DNA of 64,000 nucleotides, taken from Rhodospirillales bacterium. GTDB lineage: Bacteria; Pseudomonadota; Alphaproteobacteria; Rhodospirillales; Shumkoniaceae. The stretch is from assembly GCA_018432935.1 (NCBI GenBank), contig JAHDSF010000016.1, positions 26,858 through 90,857 of the forward strand, given 5' to 3'. The first letter of the stretch is position 1. Each line of letters starts with the position of its first letter. The position numbers and the translations under genes were made by a program. Below are positions 28,121 to 36,246 of this stretch, piece after piece. Under the pieces are notes generated by a model. That model saw only the letters and a program-made list of their open reading frames with translations. It was not told the DNA's origin and did no database searches.

Positions 28121-28136
28121 ATTAGCATATTGTAAT
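28121..28136. promoter_or_regulatory. AT-rich palindrome upstream of the sqr-like gene
   Basis: ATTAGCATATTGTAAT reads ATTA-N2-ATAT-N2-TAAT, 12 of 16 positions symmetric, 37 bases before the sqr-like start on the minus strand. ArsR-family sulfur sensors (BigR/SqrR) bind AT-rich palindromes in front of sulfide-oxidation genes, so this is a plausible site. No such regulator is encoded in the window. Confidence 0.5.
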
Positions 28137-28142
28137 GTTATT

Positions 28143-28162
28143 CAATACCTACTTCGGTATTG
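28143..28162. repeat. Perfect 7-bp hairpin CAATACC/GGTATTG
   Basis: CAATACC at 28143-28149 and GGTATTG at 28156-28162 form perfect arms around TACTTC. It adjoins the AT-rich palindrome. The rest of the 303-base spacer 28085-28387, between the sqr-like start and the chemoreceptor stop, shows nothing I can assign. Confidence 0.45.
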
Positions 28163-28387
28163 GGGGCTTTGGGAGGGTTCAGGCCACGGCGCGATCGGGT
28201 TGACCGATCCTCGGCATGCTCCACGACGGTTCGGTTCCGAGCCGGCGAAGGACCTGGACCCTCAACGATATCCATTGCGACTTCGACAAGCTCGCCCAGG
28301 ATCTCTGGCTGCGGCAGGACCCGCAGCCAGACGCATGCATCACATTACAGCCCCGGCCGCTCGTGCAAGCGGCTCGGCGGGAAGGGT

Positions 28388-30397
28388 TCAGGTGGCGCGG
28401 ACGCTGCCGACGAACTTCTGCACTTCCTCGCGCAGGATCGCAGCCTGTTTCGACAGTTCGAGGGCCGAGACGCGGATCTGCTCGGCCGCGCTGCCAGTAT
28501 CTTGGGCGGCGGAGTTGACGCCGCCGATATTGTTCGACACCTCTCGGGTTCCGCTCGAAGCCTGCTCGACGTTGCGGGCGATTTCCTGGGTGGCGGCGCT
28601 CTGCTGCTCGACGGCCGAGGAGATCGAGGAGTTGATCTGGTCGACCTCCTGGATGACGCCCGTGATGGTGGCGATCGCCGCCACGGCCTCTTGAGTCGAG
28701 ACCTGGATGCCGGAGATCTGGGCCGAAATGTCGTCGGTCGCCCTGGCAGTCTGGTTTGCGAGATTCTTGACCTCGGAGGCGACAACGGCAAAACCCTTGC
28801 CGGCGTCGCCGGCACGGGCCGCCTCGATGGTCGCGTTCAGCGCCAGAAGGTTGGTCTGCGACGCGATGTCGGTGATAAGGTCGACGACCTCGCCGATCTT
28901 CTGGGCTGCCGAGGCGAGGTTGCGGATCTTGGCGTTGGTCTCGTCGGCCTGGCGGACGGCAGTCGACGCCCGCTCGGTCGCCTGGGAAACCTGGCGTCCG
29001 ATTTCGGCGATCGAACTCGCCAGTTCCTCGGCCGCGGTCGCCACCGTGGCGACGTTGGAGGACGCCTGCTCCGATGCGGCTGCCACCGCAGCCGACTGGC
29101 GGGTCGTCTCTTCGGCGGTCGCGCTCATCGACGCGGCCGACGAGCCGAGTTGATTCGACGCCGACGAGACCAGCTCCACCACCTGGCCGACCGACGCCTC
29201 GAAGCTGTCCGCCATGGTGTTCATCATGACCTTCTTCTCTTCGGCAGCGCGCCTCTGCAATTCGCCCTGCTCGGCCTCGAGTTGCTTGGCGCGGATCGCG
29301 TTGTCCTTGAAGACCTCGACCGCCTTCGCCATCTCGCCGACCTCGTCGCGGTTCTGCCTCGCCGGGATCGCGACTTCAAGGTTGCCCCCCGCCAGTTCCT
29401 TCATTGCCAGTGTCATCGCGTTGACCGGCCGGGTGATGCCGCGCGAGACGACGAACCCGAACAGGATGCCGATCACGATCGCGATTGCCGAGACTGTGAT
29501 CAGCCAGCTCGATAGGCTGTCGAACAGGCCGAAGGTCGCCTGCTTGTTCTTGGCAAGCGAGTTGGCGTTGCTCTCGAGAACGGATCCCGTGATCTTGATG
29601 ATGTCGGCGCCGATCGCCGGCAGCACGCCCTTCTGGACGCGGAGGACGCCATCGAACGCCTCGGTCATGGCCCTGAAGGAATCGAGGTACTTGTTCGACT
29701 GGTCGAGGGCATCGCGCGCCAGCCGCTTGTGCTCGGGGTCGCTGAGATTGCCTTCGAGCGCAGTGGCGGCGTTGACCAGGGCGGCCAGTCGTTCGTTGGC
29801 CGTCTGCTTGAACTTCTCGTTGGGATCGCTGTTGTAGCGCGCGGATGCGAGGCGCGCGAGCAGCAGCTTCTCCTGGACTGCGCTGGCCGCCGCGATGGCC
29901 TTGTAGTCGTCTGCTTCGGAAGCGAGGGCGACGATGTCGTTGATAGCCTTGTTGGCTTCGCCGCCGGTCTGCGCGGACGTCTCCTCGGTCTGGAGGCGCT
30001 TGACCCGCTGGGCCGCCAGCTCGTCGAGATTCTTCGCATAGGAATCGACCAGCTTGCGAAGCTCGCCCATTTTCCCGCTGCCGTCTCCAGCCCTTTCGAT
30101 GAGGGCGTCGAGCGACGTGCGAAGCTTGTCGACGGCGCCGCGGGCGGCGGCCAGGCTCTGCTGGGTGCCGTCGATCGAATACATGTAGGTCAGGCGCCGC
30201 AGGTCGATCGACTGCCCGTCCACCGCCGTCAGGATCAGGGAGCTGCTGGACATCGCATCGTAGTCGGCGAGGGCGTTGCGGCCGCTGTGCACGCCGTCGT
30301 CGCCGAGCCAGGCGACCACGGCAAGCAGCACGATGACGAAGCCGAAACCCGCCGAGATCCTGGTTCCGATCCGAAATCGACCCATGAAGCTGTTCAT
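28388..30397 (-). CDS. Methyl-accepting chemotaxis protein
   Basis: Transmembrane chemoreceptor of 669 residues. Order: short cytoplasmic N terminus, TM1 ([19 protein letters not shown]), a periplasmic helical ligand domain of about 270 residues, TM2 ([23 protein letters not shown]), HAMP ([45 protein letters not shown]), then the signalling domain with the hairpin tip around [52 protein letters not shown]. The all-helical ligand domain could be a helical bimodular type. There is no CheR-binding pentapeptide at the end ([13 protein letters not shown]). No other chemotaxis genes are nearby; ligand unknown. Confidence 0.95.
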   Translation of the reverse strand: MNSFMGRFRIGTRISAGFGFVIVLLAVVAWLGDDGVHSGRNALADYDAMSSSSLILTAVDGQSIDLRRLTYMYSIDGTQQSLAAARGAVDKLRTSLDALIERAGDGSGKMGELRKLVDSYAKNLDELAAQRVKRLQTEETSAQTGGEANKAINDIVALASEADDYKAIAAASAVQEKLLLARLASARYNSDPNEKFKQTANERLAALVNAATALEGNLSDPEHKRLARDALDQSNKYLDSFRAMTEAFDGVLRVQKGVLPAIGADIIKITGSVLESNANSLAKNKQATFGLFDSLSSWLITVSAIAIVIGILFGFVVSRGITRPVNAMTLAMKELAGGNLEVAIPARQNRDEVGEMAKAVEVFKDNAIRAKQLEAEQGELQRRAAEEKKVMMNTMADSFEASVGQVVELVSSASNQLGSSAASMSATAEETTRQSAAVAAASEQASSNVATVATAAEELASSIAEIGRQVSQATERASTAVRQADETNAKIRNLASAAQKIGEVVDLITDIASQTNLLALNATIEAARAGDAGKGFAVVASEVKNLANQTARATDDISAQISGIQVSTQEAVAAIATITGVIQEVDQINSSISSAVEQQSAATQEIARNVEQASSGTREVSNNIGGVNSAAQDTGSAAEQIRVSALELSKQAAILREEVQKFVGSVRAT

Positions 30398-30889
30398 CGA
30401 CTTTGCCTAACCCTCTGGTCTGGGCGATCGCGCTTTCACGGCGCACCGGTTCGCTGCTCCGCTCGCCTTTGACGGATGAGTATGACGTGCCCGGCCGGCG
30501 ACGGCGCCAGCCTGGCTTGACGACATACCCTTCCGGCAGAAACCCCGGAGATACTCGCGCGGAGAATGTTGAAGCCGTGGATGCGGTTCAAGTAATTACT
30601 CCGTCTGTTCGGTTAGGAACGGTTAGGAACGTGGAGCGAGGACAAGGCATGTTTGGCTTCGGGTGTTTGGGTTCCTCCTGTCTCGCCCTACGTAAGCTGC
30701 TGTGATGGCGATCTCGAACGCCTTCGAGACATACTTTGTCGTTGTCTATTCCGAGTTGCTCATCTATAGCGATGGATTGCGCACGGCCGTATGCTTTGAT
30801 CGCCGGCTTTTGGCCTCGCGAAGGTCTGGCGAGGCAGACTGGCAGCCGTGGCGGCGGCGTGAGGCTTTTCGGGTGGTCAAGGCAAGTTC
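30398..30889. other. 492-base gene-free spacer between chemoreceptor and winged-helix regulator
   Basis: No credible gene. The only structure I see is an exact tandem duplication, GGTTAGGAAC at 30611-30620 and again at 30621-30630. Frames on either strand here lack ribosome-binding sites and show no protein-like composition. It presumably holds the divergent promoters of both flanking genes. Confidence 0.6.
30611..30630. repeat. Tandem direct repeat GGTTAGGAAC x2
   Basis: Two identical 10-mers back to back, one helical turn apart, in the divergent spacer. The spacing suits cooperative binding of a response-regulator-type protein. The GAAC-N6-GAAC core is one base short of the alphaproteobacterial LexA spacing (N7), so I do not call it an SOS box. 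Confidence 0.45.
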
Positions 30890-32290
30890 GTGGGCAATCG
30901 GACTGTCACGTTCGGTCCCTTCCGTTTCGTTCCGGCCCAGCGCCTCCTCTTCCGGGAAGGGGAGCAGGTGCCTCTTGGCGGCCGTGCACTCGACATCCTG
31001 ATCGCGTTGACGGGGCGACCGGGCGAGGTCGTGGAAAAGGCGGAGCTCATGCGCCTCGTCTGGCCCCACGCCACGGTCGGTGAGGACAACCTCAAGTACA
31101 ACATCTATGTGCTGCGCCGGGCCCTGGACGATATTCGGGGTGGCGGGAGGTACATCAAGACGGTGCGCGGGCGGGGCTACTGTCTTGCCGCCTCGGTCAG
31201 CGTGGCAGAGCAGCCGGCGGTAGCGGGGGCTGGCGCGCCGCATGGTGCCGAGGGGCTGCCGCTGCCGCCGACCCTTCTGGTCGGCCGGGACCAGGTGATC
31301 GAGGACCTGGCGGCCAGCCTGCCGGACAAGCGGTGCCTCACTATCACCGGGGAGGGAGGGGTCGGCAAGACCGCGCTCGCCCTCGCTCTCGCCGGGCGCC
31401 TGTCGTGCCGCTACCGCGACGGCGTGTGCTTTGTCGACCTTTCGCTGATCGAGGATGCGGAGCACGTCGCGGCCGCGCTGGGCCGACGCCTCGGCCTCTC
31501 GGGCGGGACCACCGCGCCGCAACTGGTCGAGGTTCTCCGAGATCGGCAGATGCTTCTGCTGATCGACACTTGCGAGCATGTCATCGACGCCGTCGCGGTT
31601 CTGGCCGGCGAACTCCTGGGCCGCTGTCCGTCGCTGCACGTCCTGGCCACCAGCCGCGAGCCATTGTGCGCGCCGCGAGAGCACGTCTGCCGGCTCGGCG
31701 GTCTTGCCGTGCCGCCCCCGGACAGCGGGGGAACCGCGCGGGCGGCCCTGGCGTTCGCATCCGTCCGCCTATTCGTGGAGCGGGTCGCGGCGTGCCGCAA
31801 CGGGTTTCGACTGCCCGACGATCGGGCGCCGTTCGTGTCCGAGATCTGCCGTCGGCTCGACGGCAACCCGCTGGCGATCCAGCTTGCGGCCGGACGGGCG
31901 GACGTTTTCGGAGCGCGCCGGCTGATCGCGCTGATGGATGAGGGCTGGTCCCTGCTGGAGGGTGGCTTTCGAACCGCCCCGCCGCGCCAGCGCAGCGTCC
32001 GGGCCAGCCATGAGTGGAGCTATCGCTGGCTGACCGAGCCGGAACGGGCGGTGCTGTTGCGGCTCTGCCTGCTGACCGGGTCGTTCACCGTCGAAGCCGC
32101 CATCGACGCCGTGGGATCAGGGGCTCTGACGAGGCCGAAGGTGGCCGATATGCTGGCGCGGCTGGTCGCGAAGTCGCTGGTCCGCGCCGACACCAGCGGT
32201 CGCGAGCCGCGGTTCTCGATTGCCGAAAGCCTTTGCCTGTTCGGACGAGACAAGCTGACCCCGACGGGCGACGCCAGAGAGGCAGGGTGA
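30890..32290 (+). CDS. Winged-helix (Trans_reg_C) regulator fused to an AAA/NB-ARC-like NTPase, C-terminally short
   Basis: A 466-residue signal-transduction protein starting at GTG 30890. Residues 1-100 form an OmpR/CadC-type DNA-binding domain (ILIALTGRPGEVVEKAELMRLVWPHATVGEDNLKYNIYVLRRAL...YIKTVRGRGYCL). An NTPase follows: Walker A ITGEGGVGKTALALALA, Walker B QMLLLIDTCEHV, and GNPLAIQLAAGRADV. Relatives usually carry several hundred further residues of TPR repeats; here the frame ends soon after the winged-helix segment RFSIAESLCLFGRDKL. Either a naturally short form or a truncated gene. Confidence 0.82.
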   Translation: MGNRTVTFGPFRFVPAQRLLFREGEQVPLGGRALDILIALTGRPGEVVEKAELMRLVWPHATVGEDNLKYNIYVLRRALDDIRGGGRYIKTVRGRGYCLAASVSVAEQPAVAGAGAPHGAEGLPLPPTLLVGRDQVIEDLAASLPDKRCLTITGEGGVGKTALALALAGRLSCRYRDGVCFVDLSLIEDAEHVAAALGRRLGLSGGTTAPQLVEVLRDRQMLLLIDTCEHVIDAVAVLAGELLGRCPSLHVLATSREPLCAPREHVCRLGGLAVPPPDSGGTARAALAFASVRLFVERVAACRNGFRLPDDRAPFVSEICRRLDGNPLAIQLAAGRADVFGARRLIALMDEGWSLLEGGFRTAPPRQRSVRASHEWSYRWLTEPERAVLLRLCLLTGSFTVEAAIDAVGSGALTRPKVADMLARLVAKSLVRADTSGREPRFSIAESLCLFGRDKLTPTGDAREAG

Positions 32291-32325
32291 AATCCATCAG
32301 CAGTCGGCCGGATGCCCCAACTCCG

Positions 32326-33072
32326 TCACCGCCTCATCAGCGCGAACACGCCCCAGCCCAGGTATTCGCGCGTGCAGGTGGCGTAGCGCTCGGGCCCCGA
32401 GGCCAGTTCGGCGCGGATCTCGTCCGCCAGCTCGTCGCCGGGATTGGCTTCGAGCCATCGGCGCATGGTGAGCCACTTGGCCGCCTCGTAGCGGTCCCAG
32501 CCGTCCTGGTCGGCGAGGACCATCTCGACGACGTCGCAGCCGAGGCGGCCGAAGGACGCGAGCAGCTGCGGAAGCATGAGAAAGTCGCCGACGGCGTTGG
32601 CATGGCACCCCTTGGCGACCTCGTCCGTCGGCGGCAGCCGGCACCAGAAGGGCTCGCCGACCAGGATGATCCCGCCGCCGCGCAGGCTTCGTGCCAGAAG
32701 TTCAATCGTGCCGGCGACGCCGCCGCCGATCCAGGTGGCGCCGAGACAGGCCGCCACGTCGACCTTCTCCTCGGCGACATGACCGGCGGCATCGCCATGG
32801 ATGAACGTGACGCGCTCGGCGACGCCGAGTTCCGCGGCCCGGCGCCTCGCCTGCTCGGTGAACAGGGGGCTCATGTCGATGCCGGTGCCGACGATGCCGT
32901 GATCGCGGGCCCAGGTGCACAGCATCTCCCCCGAACCGCTGCCGAGGTCGAGCACCCGGGCCCCCGGTTCCAGACGCAGCGCGGCGCCGAGGGCGGCGAG
33001 CTTGTCGGGCGTGATCGGGTTGTGGATGCGGTGGGCGCTTTCCGTGATGGTGAAGATCCGGGGGATGTCCAT
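32326..33072 (-). CDS. SAM-dependent methyltransferase, class I
   Basis: A 248-residue cytoplasmic methyltransferase. Motif I is ARVLDLGSGSGEMLCTWA near residue 40, followed by GIDMSPLFTEQARRRAAELGV (acidic ribose-binding residue) and VTFIHGDAAGH. The late segment IILVGEPFWCRLPPTDEVAKGC is typical of small-molecule methyltransferases. It is not obviously in an operon: the neighbours are a convergent regulator and a gene relic just upstream. Substrate unknown. Confidence 0.85.
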   Translation of the reverse strand: MDIPRIFTITESAHRIHNPITPDKLAALGAALRLEPGARVLDLGSGSGEMLCTWARDHGIVGTGIDMSPLFTEQARRRAAELGVAERVTFIHGDAAGHVAEEKVDVAACLGATWIGGGVAGTIELLARSLRGGGIILVGEPFWCRLPPTDEVAKGCHANAVGDFLMLPQLLASFGRLGCDVVEMVLADQDGWDRYEAAKWLTMRRWLEANPGDELADEIRAELASGPERYATCTREYLGWGVFALMRR

Positions 33073-33085
33073 TGTGGAGAGTTTC

Positions 33086-33178
33086 CTAGAAGAGAGCCCG
33101 GACCTCGGGCTTGAGGGTGCGGCGCTCGATCACTTCCTTGCAGGGGGGGCGACCGGATCGCCTCGTGCGTGAAGCCAT
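33086..33178 (-). pseudogene. Internally deleted relic of an MNT-type antitoxin gene
   Basis: A 30-residue frame, MASRTRRSG...EVIERRTLKPEVRALF. Its start resembles the start of the intact antitoxin at 35761-36213 (MASSTER...) and its end resembles that protein's C-terminal segment DVVDRRALKPEMR; everything between is missing. The promoter side also matches: a TTACGTGT palindrome lies 35 bases from its start codon, against 36 in the intact gene. This is best read as a second copy that lost its nucleotidyltransferase domain and its HepT partner. A 30-residue peptide could still be made. Confidence 0.7.
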
Positions 33179-33210
33179 CCCGGCGCGCCTTCCGCACCGG
33201 AAGGATACCG

Positions 33211-33224
33211 TGTTACGTGTGACA
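33211..33224 (-). promoter_or_regulatory. Relic operator TGTTACGTGTGACA
   Basis: Near-perfect inverted repeat, 11 of 14 bases identical to the operator at 36247-36260. On the minus strand it falls between a possible -35 (TTGAAT) and -10 (TATCCT) separated by 16 bases, as at the intact antitoxin promoter. Confidence 0.6.
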
Positions 33225-33384
33225 TTCAAGGACGGCGCGACAATTCTCGATCCGGCCCAAACGTCTTGCGGCATGGTCAGCCATGTCGTGCTGATCACCA
33301 GGAAAAAAGGCGGGCCGGGGGCTCGCGCCGCGGGCGGCGGCTGCCATATCAGTAGGCCCTGACGACTTCACGCGACGGAGAGAG

Positions 33385-33744
33385 ATGAGCGGTTTCAAGA
33401 ATCCCGGCTTCAGTGACCGCCTCGGCACGGCGGCCGAGGCCAAGAAAGCCCTGCTGGAAAAGTTCCGGGCCCGCCCGGGCGCGGCCGACCCGGAGGTCGC
33501 CGAGAGGCTGGTCGCCCGCGAGGCGACCCGCGCCGCCCGCGACGCGCGCCGGGCCGAGAAGAAGGCTGCCAAGGAAGCGGCGGAAGCTCTCCGCAAGGCA
33601 GAGGCCAAGCGGCTCGAGGAGGAACGCATCGCCCGCGAGGCGGCAGAGGTCGCCGAGGCCGAGCGCAACGAACTCACCCTCAAGGCCCAGCAGAAGGCCG
33701 CCCGCGACGCCCGCTACGCCGCGCGCAAGGCACGCCGGAAGTAG
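33385..33744 (+). CDS. DUF6481-like highly charged protein
   Basis: A 119-residue soluble protein starting MSGFKNPGFSDRLGTAAEAKKALLEKFRARPG. The rest is almost entirely Ala/Arg/Lys/Glu and predicts one long helix or coiled coil (AARDARRAEKKAAKEAAEALRKAEAKRLEEERIAREAAEVAEAERNELTLKAQQKAARDARYAARKARRK). This opening plus basic helix is what I recall for DUF6481 proteins of alphaproteobacteria. Function unknown; nucleic-acid binding is possible given the charge. Confidence 0.78.
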   Translation: MSGFKNPGFSDRLGTAAEAKKALLEKFRARPGAADPEVAERLVAREATRAARDARRAEKKAAKEAAEALRKAEAKRLEEERIAREAAEVAEAERNELTLKAQQKAARDARYAARKARRK

Positions 33745-33987
33745 CCGCAGCGGCGCAGCACGGTTCGCCGGGGCCGAAGCTTGGTACCGTTCTTCGACCG
33801 GGGGACGCGTGCGCTGGCGCGAGGGTTGGGCAACTTGACGTGCAGGGCCTCGCCGCCGGACTGCGTGGTCACCCGACGATCCGGGAGCCCGCGTCGGGTT
33901 GGCCGGGCCTGGTTCGTTCTCGAAGGGGTTCCCCCCCGAACTGCCCCGTAACTGCCGAGGTCTCCTTTTTCCGGAAGGCGCGTCCTC

Positions 33988-34509
33988 ATGCCGATCTCCC
34001 TCGCGCGACGCTGGATCGAAGTGAACGACCGCATGCAGCGGGGCTATGCCTACGAGCTTGCCGCCCCCGAGGGGCGCGATTTCCATCCCGACTTCCGGCC
34101 GGAGCTGACGCCCAAGGAGATGCTCGCCCTCGGCGTGTTCGGCGGCAAGTACATGACCGATACCCGGGCCGAGTTCCCGGCGGACTGGTTCGAGGGCGCG
34201 AAGCTGTCGCCGGAGCGCGCGGACCCTTCGCTCAACTTCTTCGGCGTGGCGGCGAGCCAGCCGCTGTCCGTGTGGCGCGCCAAGGGCTGGATCCACCCCG
34301 ACGATCCCCGCGGCTGGTTCCAGTGGTACTGCCGCTACCACCTCGGCCGCCGCCTGCCCGAGGAGGACGACCGCCAGATCCGCCGCTGGAAGGCCATGCG
34401 CCGCCACATCGCCCAGATCCGCCGCCACTGCCGTCCCGGCGACTGCTCCTGCCGCCGCCGCCAGCGCCAGGCGTTGCTGCAGTGGGCGTACGACAGCCGG
34501 AGGATGTAG
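33988..34509 (+). CDS. Conserved hypothetical protein, 173 residues
   Basis: I recognise the general type (a soluble protein with sporadic distribution) but cannot name a function. Starts at ATG 33988. Many aromatic residues and conserved-looking blocks: DFHPDFRPELTPKEMLALGVFGGKYMTD, EFPADWFEGAKL, PLSVWRAKGWIHPDDPRGWFQWYCRYHLGRR. The C terminus is Arg/Cys-rich (RRHCRPGDCSCRRRQRQ), perhaps a metal or nucleic-acid contact. Codon use looks native. The 243-base gap before it shows no other gene. Confidence 0.7.
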   Translation: MPISLARRWIEVNDRMQRGYAYELAAPEGRDFHPDFRPELTPKEMLALGVFGGKYMTDTRAEFPADWFEGAKLSPERADPSLNFFGVAASQPLSVWRAKGWIHPDDPRGWFQWYCRYHLGRRLPEEDDRQIRRWKAMRRHIAQIRRHCRPGDCSCRRRQRQALLQWAYDSRRM

Positions 34510-34549
34510 AAGGCGACGGGCGAATGCCGGCCGGGTGTGAAGGCGCCCG

Positions 34550-35143
34550 CTAACGACCCCAGTCCTTGACGGCGAGTGCCCGGACGAGCTCGCAGTCGTC
34601 GTCGACGCGCCGGAACACGGCGATCTCCTCGCACCGCTTGATCTCCCACGCGCTCGGGTCACGGAGCGGGTTACCCAATGTGGCAGCATCACACCCCGGG
34701 GGCGTCGAGCCGCGCTCCTCGAGGCGAACTCGGATGTCGTCCGGCATCGTCAGCCAGGTATTGCTGAGAACGGGCGCCGCGACCTTGGCGAGCGCGATAT
34801 AGCTGGAGACGAATACGCGCTCGTCTCCCATCCAGTCGTCGGGAGGATAGGCGTTGGCCAGGAAGATGATGTTGCCGACGCGCAGATATCCGAGGTCGCG
34901 TTCCCGAAACTCGGCCGTTACGGCGTCGGCAAACTCGTCCGACAGGCTGCCGTGCACCTTGATGGAATGGAGTTCGCGCACCGCCCACCAGGGAAGGCGT
35001 TGCTGCGAACGCTCCCAGCTCCCGCTACAGAAGGGGTAGTAGATGAAGAACTGGCTCGCGATGAAGGCGAGGACGGCGGCGGGACCCAGGTAGGCGAACC
35101 ACCAGGAGCGGAAGTGACGCGCAGCGGCATGGAGGATGTTCAT
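34550..35143 (-). CDS. Hypothetical membrane-anchored protein under a TTACGTGT-type promoter
   Basis: A 197-residue protein I do not recognise. ATG 35143 gives MNILHAAARHFRSWWFAYLGPAAVLAFIASQFFIYYPFCSGSWERSQQ: one N-terminal membrane helix, then a soluble domain (HSIKVHGSLSDEFADAVTAEFRERDLGYLRVGNIIFLANAYPPDDWMGDERVFVSSYIAL...). There is no good Shine-Dalgarno. Its promoter carries an inverted repeat containing the same TTACGTGT core as the neighbouring antitoxin promoter, so both may belong to one small regulon. Confidence 0.6.
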   Translation of the reverse strand: MNILHAAARHFRSWWFAYLGPAAVLAFIASQFFIYYPFCSGSWERSQQRLPWWAVRELHSIKVHGSLSDEFADAVTAEFRERDLGYLRVGNIIFLANAYPPDDWMGDERVFVSSYIALAKVAAPVLSNTWLTMPDDIRVRLEERGSTPPGCDAATLGNPLRDPSAWEIKRCEEIAVFRRVDDDCELVRALAVKDWGR

Positions 35144-35165
35144 CGAGGAGCCGGGTGCTACAACA

Positions 35166-35204
35166 CTTTCACGTGTGTCACTATAGATCGTAGACACGTA
35201 AAAG
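35166..35204 (-). promoter_or_regulatory. Inverted repeat CTTTCACGTGT/ACACGTAAAAG in the 35143-gene promoter
   Basis: Arms at 35166-35176 and 35194-35204 match at 10 of 11 positions. On the minus strand the order is a possible -35 TTTACT, 17-base spacer, -10 TATAGT, with TTACGTGT (complement of 35194-35201) inside the spacer. A protein bound there would block RNA polymerase. Confidence 0.55.
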
Positions 35205-35417
35205 TAAAGCACGCCATGCGCCGGCGTCCTGGTCCGCCGATGCCCGGTCAGGTCGGCACCACGGCGGGATTTTGCTTCTGCGCTCGCGTCAAACGCTCCA
35301 TGAGCCCCGGGGCCAGGAGGGCGTCGCGGGCTTCCGTCTCACCCGACAGCCTGTATAAGGCCACACCCCACCTCGCCTCGATCCTTTCCGCCCCGAGGGG
35401 CAGAGAGGAAGCGCGGC

Positions 35418-35771
35418 TCAGCCTTCCGGCGGCAGCCCGGCCAACGCCCCTTCGGCCATCGCCTGCAAGGCATCGAGGCGGCGTTCGACGTAGCCCCAGA
35501 TCAGTTCCGGGTGGACGGCCTCGTAGTCGTGCCGCAGCACGCTGCCGAAATGGCGCAGCGCCTTCAGGCCGGCATCCGGGAATTCCTCGTCGTAGACATC
35601 GCCCAGCTTTCGCGCCGCCTCGGCGATCCGTTCAAAACAGCGCTCGACGGCATCCTGGACGAGGGCGCTGTCCAGGAACGCCCCCTTGTCCATGCCGGCG
35701 GTGTAGGTGCGGATGCGCGCCACGTTGTCGAGGATGTCGGCCAGACGTTGCCGCCGGCGTTCAGAAGGCAT
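35418..35771 (-). CDS. hepT: HepT-like HEPN-domain protein (DUF86), probable toxin
   Basis: A 117-residue all-helical protein of the HepT family, RNase toxins paired with MNT antitoxins. It starts inside the end of the MNT gene (11-base overlap). DILDNVARIRTYTAGMDKGAFLDSALVQDAVERCFERIAEAARKL is the typical N-terminal part. The active-site region reads HFGSVLRHDYEAVHPELIW (residues 74-92), where many HepTs have FRNxLxHxY: the Arg-Asn pair is Gly-Ser here and an Arg sits directly before the His. This may be a variant subfamily or a weakened nuclease. Confidence 0.85.
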   Translation of the reverse strand: MPSERRRQRLADILDNVARIRTYTAGMDKGAFLDSALVQDAVERCFERIAEAARKLGDVYDEEFPDAGLKALRHFGSVLRHDYEAVHPELIWGYVERRLDALQAMAEGALAGLPPEG

Positions 35772-36213
35772 GGATCATGTCCTCTTCGATGCGGCCGCGC
35801 ATCTCGGGCTTGAGGGCGCGGCGGTCAACCACGTCGACCGCGGCGAAGGGCAGGGCGCGTCGCACCGCCTCGGCGGCCGCGAAGAGATCCACGAGGTCGC
35901 GCACCCGCGCCGGGTCGAGGTCGAGGGCGATATCGACGTCGCTGTCCTCGCGCTCCTCGCCGCGCGCGGTGCTGCCGAACACCCCGGCATGAACCACGCC
36001 GAGGCCCTCCAGGCCGGGCCGCGCCTTGCGCAAGCAGCGGATCGCGGCTGCCAGCCGCGAGCCGGGTTCCGCGGGAAGCCTCTCGACGATCGCGTTGGCG
36101 AAACGGCGCACGCGAAGCGCCTCGCCGGACGGGACCGTTACAGTCACGTCCACGAACCCTGCGTCGCGCAGCCGCTGCCTTCGGCGCCTCTGGCGCTCAG
36201 TTGATGAAGCCAT
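35761..36213 (-). CDS. mntA: MNT-domain nucleotidyltransferase antitoxin with basic RHH-like N-terminal extension
   Basis: A 150-residue partner of HepT; MntA enzymes AMPylate HepT to silence it. The nucleotidyltransferase signature is VFGSTARGEEREDSDVDIAL (Gly80-Ser81, Asp92/Asp94). The N-terminal 45 residues are unusual: MASSTERQRRRRQRLRDAGFVDVTVTVPSGEALRVRRFANAIVERL, a basic helix then strand-helix pattern like a ribbon-helix-helix or MazE-like antitoxin. ATG 36213 is chosen; it has a palindromic operator 33 bases upstream. The extension could let the antitoxin repress its own promoter (inference). Confidence 0.82.
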   Translation of the reverse strand: MASSTERQRRRRQRLRDAGFVDVTVTVPSGEALRVRRFANAIVERLPAEPGSRLAAAIRCLRKARPGLEGLGVVHAGVFGSTARGEEREDSDVDIALDLDPARVRDLVDLFAAAEAVRRALPFAAVDVVDRRALKPEMRGRIEEDMIHAF

Positions 36214-36246
36214 GTTTGCACCTCGGTCGTCGCAGGGAATGTAAGA

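Noticed and set aside
30608..30630. SOS (LexA) box GAAC-N7-GAAC
   Set aside because: The spacing is GAAC-N6-GAAC, one base short, and neither flanking gene is an SOS gene.
30403..31001. Short frames in the 30.4-31.0 kb spacer as genes
   Set aside because: No ribosome-binding sites, no conserved composition and mutual overlap; I treat the region as regulatory.
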